This document shows positions 54,492 through 64,000 of a stretch of DNA of 64,000 nucleotides, in pieces; the stretch's first letter is position 1, and every line of letters begins with the position of its first letter. The notes beneath the pieces are model-generated. The model had not been told where the DNA came from. It made no database searches and saw nothing but the letters and a program-made list of their open reading frames with translations. Source of the DNA: Mycoplasmataceae bacterium (GTDB lineage: Bacteria > Bacillota_I > Bacilli_A > Mycoplasmatales > Mycoplasmoidaceae). The DNA is taken from contig JAISSF010000003.1 in the NCBI GenBank assembly GCA_031273215.1, positions 1 to 64,000 on the forward strand, in the 5' to 3' direction. Made by a program: the position numbers and the translations under genes.

Positions 54492-57395
54492 ATGAAGCTT
54501 GATTCTAACATCATATCTCTTAGTTCTACTATTAAATCTCATGTCTTTTTAGTTAAAGATAAAAAAGGTTATACATTAATAGATGCTTCGTATCCTGGAG
54601 ATGGAGAAAAGATTATTAATGAACTTAAGAAACTTAAGATAGATTTAAATAAGATATACCAAATCTTAATCACACATAGTGATTATGATCATATTGGTAG
54701 TCTAAAGTATTTATATGATCATTTAAATGCTAAGGTATATTGCAGCAAAACAGAATATGATAATTGATTTAAAAAGAGTGGTAGTTATCCAGGAATTCCT
54801 GAGTTAATAAAACATGAGTTAGTTAGTTTGAAAAAAATACTTAAACCTATAACTAAATCTACTATTGGAGAATTCGAAGTAATATCTACTCCCTATAAAT
54901 TCCATAGTTATGGTATGAATATGTATTTATACAAAGATGTATTATTCTGTGGAGATATGGTGCAATCAGTTGGTAAATTAGTGCCTATTATTAGCAAGTT
55001 TAATTTAGATAATGAAATCTATGTTGATTATTTAAGAAAATTTGATATTAAAGGAATCAATACCATTTGTCCATCACATGGTCCAAGTGTATCTATTAAT
55101 GAATGACATGATTTAATTAAATTAATTGATACATACAATGTTAAAGAACAAAAAACATTTAAACAGTGATCTGGATTCAAAGCCGGTAATTGAACTAAAA
55201 CAATTGATGTTAGAGATTTTATTCAAAAGAACTACACACCTTATTTAGGTAATAAAGATTTCTTAGCTAAACCTACTAAAACTACAATAACTTTATTAAA
55301 TAAATTAAAATCTTTATTTAAATTAGAAAGAGAGAATGGTGGTATTATTGGAATGGATACGCGATTAAGTGGTATTGATGCATATAAAGCTGGATATCTA
55401 GATAAAAAATTAGAAAAGATTGTTGGAATACAAACAGAACAACCATTAGTGAGAGCTTATATGCCTATTGGTGGAATTAGAACAGCAGTCGCTGCCGCTC
55501 AAGCTTATAACATCCCTACTGATGAAAAAGTAGATGAGATCTTTTTAAAATATCGTAAAACACATAACCAAGGTGTATTTGATGCTTATACAGAAGAAAT
55601 GCGTAAAGCCCGTCATACACATGTAATTACTGGTTTACCTGATAACTATGGAAGGGGTAGAATTATTGGTGATTACCGTAGGGTCGCTTTATATGGCATA
55701 GATTATTTAATTAATGAGAAAAGAAAAGATAAAGAAAATTTAGTTGGAGTAATGAATAATGAAACTATTCAATTAAGAGAAGAGATTAGTGAACAAATAT
55801 CTTCATTAATTAAAATGAAACAAATGGCTAATACATACGGTTATGATATTTCATTACCTGCAGGTAATGCACATGAATGTATTCAATGAACTTACTTTGC
55901 TTATTTAGCGGCTATTAAAGAACAAAATGGGGCCGCTATGAGTATTGGAAGAGTTAGCACATTCTTTGATATTTATATTGAGAAAGATATTAAAGCAAAG
56001 AAATTAACTGAAGCTAGTGCTCAAGAGTTAATTGATCACTTTGTAATGAAATTAAGAATGGTAAGATTTATGAGAGCTCCTGCTTATAATGATTTATTTA
56101 GTGGTGATCCAGTATGAGCAACCGAAAGTATTGGAGGAATGGGGGAGAATGGTAAAACATTAGTTACTAAAACTAGTTATCGTTTCTTGCATACATTAAA
56201 TACTATGGGTCCTGCTCCTGAACCTAATATGACTGTATTATGATCTAATAAGTTACCTAAGAACTTTAAAGACTTCTGTATTGATTATTCAATTAAGTAT
56301 TCTTCTATCCAATATGAGAATGACGATTTAATGAGACCGATGCGTGGTGATGATTATGGTATTGCTTGCTGCGTTAGTCCGATGAAGATTGGTAAAGAAA
56401 TGCAATTCTTTGGTGCAAGATGTAATTTAGCTAAAACATTATTGTATGCAATTAATGGGGGAGTTGATGAAATAGATCCAACTTATCAAATTGGTCCAAA
56501 ATTAAAACCATTAAGTGTTACTAAACCATTAAACTATGATGAAGTTATGAGTAGATTCAAACAATATATTACTTGATTAACTAAACTATATATTAATACA
56601 TTGAATGTAATTCACTACATGCATGATAAATATTATTATGAAGCAGCAGAGATGAGTTTATATGATTCTCAAATTCATAGATTCTTCGCTACTGGTTTAG
56701 CTGGATTTAGTATTGTTGTAGATTCATTAAGTGCAATCAAATACGCTAAAGTAACTCCAGTATGAAAGAAAACAAAGAATGGCAATGTTGCAGCTGGATT
56801 TAATATTAAAGGAGATTATCCTAAATATGGAAATGATGATGATAAAGTAGATAAGATTGGTATTGAATTATTAAAATACATTAATCAAGAAATGAAAAAG
56901 AATGATACATATAGAAAAAGTGAAATCACTACTTCAATATTAACAATCACATCTAATGTAGTATATGGTCATAGTACTGGTTCTACTCCCGATGGAAGAG
57001 AAAGAGGTTGTCCATTTGCTCCAGGAGCTAATCCAATGTATCATAGAGATTGTTGTGGAGCAATCGCTTCATTAAACTCGGTGGCTAAATTACCTTTTAA
57101 ATATGCCATGGATGGAATTAGTAATACATTCACAATCACTCCTGATAGTTTAGGAAAGACTAATAAAGATAAAGTAAATAACTTAGTAGATTTATTAGAT
57201 GGTTACTTTTCTAAGAATGCACAACATCTAAATGTTAACGTATTAAATAAAGAAATGTTAATTGATGCACAAAAGCATCCAGAGAACTATCCTGATTTAA
57301 CAATTAGAGTTAGTGGATATGCAGTTAACTTTATTAAATTAACTAAGAACCAACAAGATGATGTTATTAATAGAACGTTCCACGATAGAATTTAA
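54492..57395 (+). CDS. pflB: MBL-fold hydrolase fused to pyruvate formate-lyase
   Basis: One 967-aa frame under code 4. Residues 1-215 are a metallo-beta-lactamase fold: [10 protein letters not shown] gives the metal motif H62-x-D64-x-D66-H67, with His138, Asp155 (LFCGDM) and His196 (PSHG). From about residue 220 it is a full PflB (about 750 aa): [20 protein letters not shown] matches the E. coli N-terminus, [18 protein letters not shown], active Cys626-Cys627 (IACCVSPM) and glycyl-radical Gly942 in RVSGYAVNF, 25 residues from the end. PFL converts pyruvate and CoA to acetyl-CoA and formate. There is no stop, ATG, GTG or TTG at the junction. The role of the MBL part is unknown. Confidence 0.92.
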
Positions 57396-58108
57396 TTAAA
57401 CTGTTTAATAATTTTGTTTAATTTAGTTTTACTATATGCTTCATAATCTTTTAAGATATATTTCTTTTTTAGTGAAACATATTTATCTTTTGCATAATTA
57501 TGAAATGGTAAGAAATCTATTTTGTCCATATACTTTAATGGTTTAATAAATTGCTTTAACATAGTTAATTGTTTATCACCATCTGTATAGTTTTGTAATA
57601 ATACATATCTAATTGTATATTTTATTTTATTTAGTTCTAAGAATTTGATTAAGTCTAATTCATTTGTATTACTTACTCCTGTTATTTTCTTATGATCAAC
57701 TTTATTTAAACCTTTAATATCTACTAAAAAATATGGTTTGTATTTAATTAATGATTTGTAGAAAGAAAGATTTGATTTAATGAATGTTGCTGCAGATGTA
57801 TCAAAAGCTAAATCTATTTTCTTGCTTTTACATTCCTTAGCAATTGCTAAACAAAATTCTTTGTGTAATAATGGTTCTCCGCCACTAATAGTTATTCCAC
57901 CATTCTTGTAGTACTTTTTATTCTTTTCATATAACTCTAATATTTCTTTAACTGAAATAGTTTTTTCATATTTCATTGTTTGTGATTCAGGATTATGACA
58001 ATAGATGCATTTGTAAGGGCAACCTTGGCTAAAAATAACTAATCTAATGCCTTTACCATCAACAGCTCCAAAACTTTCTATTTTAAAATAAGGCAATAGT
58101 TTACTCAT
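57392..58108 (-). CDS. pflA: Pyruvate formate-lyase activating enzyme
   Basis: The 238-aa radical SAM enzyme makes the glycyl radical on PflB using S-adenosylmethionine. Motifs: [20 protein letters not shown], CxxxCxxC in [41 protein letters not shown] and YVLLQNYTD. It is convergent with the fused pflB gene; the two stop codons overlap by 4 nt. Full length for the family. Confidence 0.93.
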   Translation of the reverse strand: MSKLLPYFKIESFGAVDGKGIRLVIFSQGCPYKCIYCHNPESQTMKYEKTISVKEILELYEKNKKYYKNGGITISGGEPLLHKEFCLAIAKECKSKKIDLAFDTSAATFIKSNLSFYKSLIKYKPYFLVDIKGLNKVDHKKITGVSNTNELDLIKFLELNKIKYTIRYVLLQNYTDGDKQLTMLKQFIKPLKYMDKIDFLPFHNYAKDKYVSLKKKYILKDYEAYSKTKLNKIIKQFN

Positions 58109-58141
58109 ATGTATCTTATATATAAGTATATAATTATATAA

Positions 58142-58591
58142 ATGTTAAAAATTGAAGATAAAATAAATCTGATAGGAATATATTCAGAATTTTTCATAAC
58201 TTTTGAGAGGGTGGTTCGTAAATTAGTTGAAAAAGAAGCTAAAATTAATGTAGATGGTTTGTACGCAAAAAAACAGACACGAGAAGGAGAAATAAAAATT
58301 GGTTTCAATCTTGTTGGTGCTGTTATAGATTTGAAAGTATTAGGATATATTATGCCAAAACATTTTATAGTAGCGCGTTGAAGAAAAGATAGAAATTCAT
58401 TATCGCACGAAGGTATAAAATATTTTGATAAAGAAGCCAAAAATATTATTGCTAATATAGATGAGCTTTATTCTTTCTGCCAAGGAACATTAATACTGTA
58501 TGCCGACGTCTTAGAAGAGGAAGGCAAATCAGTTGAAACGGTAAAAATATATTCAATTTACGAAGATATAAGAAAAAATATTAAAAAATAA
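58142..58591 (+). CDS. HEPN-like hypothetical protein
   Basis: A 149-aa, mostly helical protein with one TGA Trp. The segment ARWRKDRNSLSHEGIKYFDK contains R84-N-S-L-S-H89, an Rx4H motif of the HEPN superfamily, whose members are often RNases in toxin-antitoxin, CRISPR and abortive infection systems. The preceding amphipathic helices (EFFITFERVVRKLVEKEA, GAVIDLKVLGYIM) fit a HEPN bundle. It is divergent from pflA and convergent with fic. No nucleotidyltransferase (MNT) antitoxin is adjacent. The assignment rests on the motif alone. Confidence 0.45.
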
Positions 58592-58604
58592 TCCTACGTT
58601 TTTA

Positions 58605-59519
58605 TTAATTAACAACACTATATTTACTATTCTTACTTCCACCAACTATCTTAATTAGTTTGTTCTTAACCATTTTACTTAATAGATTCTTAGTAGCGGC
58701 TATTTTTAAACCTAATATAGACTCTAATTCACTACGATTAGCATATTTATTGCTTCTTAAGTATTCTATCACCTTAGATTCATTACTAGATAATTCTTTA
58801 TGAGGATGTAGATATTCATCATATTTCATTAAGAATGTTTTTTGTTGTTCTAAGAAATATTTAGTTAATATTGAATAATCATTATTATGTTGGAAGTATT
58901 CCAGACTATTAATATATGTTTTTCTTGTTTCTTGATTAACAATAAAAGGAATAACATTATTGCTTAAACATTGTTTGAAAGCAATCATTCTTCCAATTCT
59001 ACCATTTCCATCTCTAAAAGGGTGGATTCTTTCAAATTCAATATGGAATTGTGCAATATCATCAATTAATAAAATTTTACGTAATTGAAAGTTTTTGATT
59101 AAATTGTCCATCAGTTCATGTACTTTATAGTTTGGTGGAGGATAGTGATTTCCTACTTTAACATCGCTTGTACGGTATTTACCAGTTTCTTGAGGTACAT
59201 TCTTAGCAAAACTAGTATTTTTCTTTAATAATAATTGGTATTTGCATATCTCATTATGTGATAAAGGTTCATCTATATTATCAAAAACATAATCAAATAG
59301 CTTTAAACAGTTTAAGTTTTCTATTGCATCTTCTTTATTACTTGCTTGATTATTAATTACATCTTTTACCGTTGCATCATTAGCACTAGCTAATTCATGG
59401 TGTTGTTCTCTTGTAACAGTTGAACCTTCAATAACAGAAGAGTGGTAAGTAAAATCTTCACGAACACTGTTATAGAATTCTTTATTTGTCTTAAGTAGAT
59501 GTAATATTTGCTTCAACAT
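58605..59519 (-). CDS. Fic-family AMP-transferase
   Basis: A 304-aa Fic protein from the ATG at 59519, chosen because TATAAT ends 6 nt upstream; an in-frame ATG lies 18 nt further up. The catalytic loop is IHPFRDGNGRIGR (HxFxDGNGRxxR). The N-terminal HSSVIEGSTV matches the inhibitory S/TxxxE(G/N) helix, so this is a self-inhibited class II Fic. A winged helix at the C-terminus (NRSELESILGLKIAATKNLLSKMVKNKLIKIV) could bind DNA. Fic enzymes AMPylate proteins; the target is unknown. The promoter carries 11-bp tandem repeats, so autoregulation through the winged helix is plausible. Confidence 0.88.
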   Translation of the reverse strand: MLKQILHLLKTNKEFYNSVREDFTYHSSVIEGSTVTREQHHELASANDATVKDVINNQASNKEDAIENLNCLKLFDYVFDNIDEPLSHNEICKYQLLLKKNTSFAKNVPQETGKYRTSDVKVGNHYPPPNYKVHELMDNLIKNFQLRKILLIDDIAQFHIEFERIHPFRDGNGRIGRMIAFKQCLSNNVIPFIVNQETRKTYINSLEYFQHNNDYSILTKYFLEQQKTFLMKYDEYLHPHKELSSNESKVIEYLRSNKYANRSELESILGLKIAATKNLLSKMVKNKLIKIVGGSKNSKYSVVN

Positions 59520-59530
59520 AATATAATTAT

Positions 59531-59556
59531 ATACCAAATGTATACCAAATGTATAC
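59531..59556 (-). repeat. 11-bp tandem repeat at the fic promoter
   Basis: ATACCAAATGT occurs at 59531-59541 and 59542-59552, followed by a partial ATACTG. One period is about one helical turn. The array overlaps or abuts the -10 box of fic, the same position as the repeats at the ATPase genes. Confidence 0.55.
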
Positions 59557-59577
59557 TGAAAGAAACAAAAAAATAGC

Positions 59578-59910
59578 TTATTCTTTAGTTTTTTTTAACT
59601 GAAAAACCTTATACGTAATACTAACTTGTGCATCTTGATGATAGACAATATTATTCACACTAATTTTTATTTTCTTTTCAAAATTTTCAATATTGTCGCC
59701 AATTTCTTCAAAAAATCTTTTTATAATTCTCTTAAAATCTTCTAATAATTCATTTTCAATAGTTTTAATATCTTCTTCAGCTTTACGTTTTCATAAACCG
59801 TTAATAGGGTTAAGAATAAATTTAAAATTGTAAATTCACTGAATTGGATCATGTGGATTTAATGTAACATTATATTTAATGAAATGTCCTTTAGCAAAAA
59901 AAGAATTCAT
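59578..59910 (-). CDS. Small hypothetical protein upstream of fic
   Basis: A 110-aa frame under code 4 with two TGA Trp codons, so it is invisible with the standard code. The start is ATG at 59910 (MNSFFAKGHFIKYNVTLNPH), with TATAAT ending 6 nt upstream. Motifs: DPIQWIYNFKFILNPINGLWKRKAEEDIK, then a long charged helix (IENELLEDFKRIIKRFFEEIG) and a final beta segment. It lies 58 nt upstream of fic on the same strand and could be co-transcribed. The family is not recognised; a partner of Fic is possible but unproven. Confidence 0.55.
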
Positions 59911-59982
59911 AATCATATTATACGATAAGGTTTTTACTATTTATTTTTTATTGTTTAAGATTAAAATAATATTCCATAGACG

Positions 59983-60017
59983 AAAAAAAAGAACCCAGAT
60001 GTTACTCCAGGTTCTTT
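59983..60017 (-). terminator. Rho-independent terminator of the rRNA unit
   Basis: On the minus strand AAAGAACC (complement of 60010-60017) and GGTTCTTT (complement of 59988-59995) form a stem with a 14-nt loop. It is followed by a T run, directly after the 5S gene. Confidence 0.8.
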
Positions 60018-60026
60018 ATATAGTCA

Positions 60027-60129
60027 TCGGCACAACCTATTCTTGCTTTTGCTACCTTCGGCCTAATGATACTTGACTTCTGTGTTCGGGATGGGAACAG
60101 GTATATCCACCATTAGTATGAGCACCGCT
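60027..60129 (-). rRNA. rrf: 5S ribosomal RNA
   Basis: The minus strand contains CCTGTTCCCATCCCGAACAC and AGAAGTCAAG, the conserved loop B-C region, then GGCCGAAGGTAG. The terminal helix is CGGTGC / GTGCCG. The length of about 103 nt is typical. The ends are estimated from helix I. Confidence 0.9.
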
Positions 60130-60143
60130 AACGTTTATGAGTA

Positions 60144-60195
60144 GATTACTCTACTCAAGAAGTTTTTTGTAATTTTATAATCAACAATGCTTTCT
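60144..60195 (-). repeat. 23S processing stem, 3' arm
   Basis: A 52-nt sequence complementary, with few mismatches, to 63274-63325 upstream of 23S. In the transcript the arms pair (core ATTGTTGATTATAAAATT) and enclose 23S, as in the RNase III processing stalks of other bacteria. It lies between 23S and 5S. Confidence 0.75.
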
Positions 60196-60252
60196 ATAGT
60201 TTAAAATATGTTTCCGAGAATTAGGATTAAAACAAACAAAAATTAATTTGTC

Positions 60253-63163
<2,911 letters not shown>

Positions 63164-63273
63164 GAATCAATTTTTGTTATCTTGGTTTTAATCTTTTATT
63201 TTGGTTTGATTTTTCTTTCAGCTATACTACCCATAACTTACTAACAGTAATAATTATGAACGTATAGCGGAAC

Positions 63274-63325
63274 AGAAAGATTGTTGATTATAAAATTTCA
63301 AAGAACATTCTTGAGTAGAATAATC
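63274..63325 (-). repeat. 23S processing stem, 5' arm
   Basis: Complementary to 60144-60195 across 52 nt. It lies about 110 nt upstream of the mature 23S 5' end and just downstream of the promoter, so the primary transcript starts with it. Confidence 0.75.
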
Positions 63326-63335
63326 ACTCTGTAAT

Positions 63336-63341
63336 ATTATA
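63336..63341 (-). promoter_or_regulatory. Promoter (-10) of the 23S-5S unit
   Basis: TATAAT on the minus strand, immediately upstream of the processing stem. It shows that 23S is transcribed from its own promoter and not as part of a 16S-led operon. Confidence 0.55.
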
Positions 63342-63384
63342 TATTATTTTTAGGTGAGGTGGGTTTAGCTAGGGAAATGGGTAA

Positions 63385-63876
63385 TTATTTAGAATGTTCT
63401 AACACGCCTTCTGCTGTAATATCTCCATTTTCATCGTCCATAACCATTTTAAGATTATCTAAATTAAAATTTTTATTTGCTTTTGTTCCATAAGTTTCTT
63501 TCAGAAAATTATTAATATAATTTCCTAACTCATATTCGGCATCAGCATCACACCCTTCTTTTCCAAATTGATTTTTTGAAACATGAGCGTGGTGGAGACT
63601 TCCTTTTTTAAAAACAAATTTATAAGGAGTTAGATATGAACTTCCTCCATTTATAGGTGTAGTTCCTTTGATATAAAATTCAGTTTGTGGTTCATTTTTT
63701 CTTTTTGTTTCAACATTACTTATTTTTATATAAACATCATCTTCGTCGTTCTCAGAATCATCATCCTCATCATCCTCAAAATCATCATCTTCCGTATCAG
63801 CAGGCACAATGATATCGTCTTCGTCAGTGTTTACTTCTTCCTCGTCAATTATTAGTTTATTTTTGGTTTCAGCCAT
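63385..63876 (-). CDS. Acidic-N-terminus hypothetical protein
   Basis: A 163-aa protein. Residues 8-52 are almost all Asp and Glu (e.g. DTEDDDFEDDEDDDSENDED), a disordered acidic tail. The rest (VYIKISNVETKRKNEPQTEF, GGSSYLTPYKFVFKKGSLHH, ELGNYINNFLKETYGTKANK) is probably a small folded domain. It has no signal peptide or TM and I do not recognise it. TATAAT is 6 nt before ATG. Its upstream region shares the box and overall order of the surface-lipoprotein modules, so it may belong to that regulon though it appears cytoplasmic. It lies directly upstream of the 23S promoter on the same strand. Confidence 0.65.
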   Translation of the reverse strand: MAETKNKLIIDEEEVNTDEDDIIVPADTEDDDFEDDEDDDSENDEDDVYIKISNVETKRKNEPQTEFYIKGTTPINGGSSYLTPYKFVFKKGSLHHAHVSKNQFGKEGCDADAEYELGNYINNFLKETYGTKANKNFNLDNLKMVMDDENGDITAEGVLEHSK

Positions 63877-63883
63877 TTATATA

Positions 63884-63983
63884 TTATATAAGTAATGTTG
63901 CAAAACGGTGGGATAAAATGGTTATTTTTTAAAAACCTATATACATAGTATATAGAAAATTAAAAATATAGTTGAGTTATATG
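63884..63983 (-). promoter_or_regulatory. Shared surface-gene upstream module (copy 3)
   Basis: On the minus strand the order is box CATATAACTCAACTATATTT (63963-63983), a short AT dyad (TATATACTATGTATATA), an A/T linker, the box TTTGCAACATTACTT (63890-63904) and TATAAT just before the acidic-protein ATG. It resembles copy 1 at the window start, in inverted orientation. Confidence 0.5.
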
Positions 63984-64000
63984 GGAAGGACTATAACTCG

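Noticed and set aside
55107-55352. Two separate genes, an MBL hydrolase and a pflB lacking its N-terminus
   Set aside because: With TGA as Trp there is no stop between them, and the PflB N-terminal motif lies in this stretch without a start codon of its own.

Overview
The window is mollicute DNA (a Mycoplasmatales-like genome). It is strongly AT-rich, and UGA must be read as tryptophan: genes such as ffh, topA, prfA, yidC, rnhB and pflB are intact only under genetic code 4, with TGA at conserved Trp positions. Most genes have a TATAAT hexamer ending about 6 nt before the start codon and no Shine-Dalgarno sequence, so most mRNAs are probably leaderless. Pyruvate formate-lyase and its activase, an NrdG-type activase and SufS/SufB suggest an anaerobic or host-associated life. 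I did not try to fix the species.

Layout. 0-6.2 kb: two phase-variable lipoproteins under a shared upstream module, tRNA-Phe, an AAA+/DUF4143 ATPase and an IS3-like transposase relic. 6.2-12.2 kb: tRNA-Cys, tRNA-Arg, rsmA and a giant FtsX-like permease. 12.3-18 kb: a frameshifted ATPase, ffh, another ATPase and an APC amino-acid permease. 18-20 kb: tRNA-Leu, an HU-like protein and an FtsK-like protein without the P-loop lysine. 20.1-23.3 kb: two surface proteins (one ON, one OFF by its G tract). 23.4-29.1 kb: yidC, an ATPase relic, topA, an Asp23-family protein and fakA. 29.2-33.6 kb: two ATPases interleaved with a duplicated sufS 3' end, then intact sufS. 33.6-38.1 kb: two OFF surface genes and sufB. 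38.1-44.2 kb: a coiled-coil protein, rnhB, rbgA, a surface protein with a 16-A tract, rpmE, prfA and a membrane protein. 44.2-53 kb: a 1700-aa surface lipoprotein, a divergent membrane protein, an S1 protein, zwf and an LRR lipoprotein. 53-59.9 kb: nrdG, rpsD, a metallo-beta-lactamase-PflB fusion, pflA, a HEPN-like protein, Fic and a small unknown. 60-63.2 kb: 5S and 23S rRNA (minus strand) with their own promoter and no 16S beside them. 63.4 kb: an acidic protein.

Three themes stand out. First, a single uninterrupted reading frame fuses an apparently intact MBL-fold hydrolase to a full-length pyruvate formate-lyase. Second, six AAA+/DUF4143 ATPase genes or relics lie within 29 kb. Each of the five non-relic copies has its own private tandem repeat (period 22-23 bp, or a 40-bp palindrome) at the promoter, and fic has an 11-bp version; this looks like a family of self-regulated selfish or toxin-like cassettes. 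Third, surface-protein genes carry G/C or A homopolymers in the signal-peptide region. Tract lengths put three in frame and three out of frame, and one is ambiguous. A further C tract lies in a divergent promoter.

The working model is a small genome that keeps a core of translation, secretion, Fe-S and fermentation genes. Between these are switchable surface antigens and repeatedly inserted, decaying ATPase cassettes.
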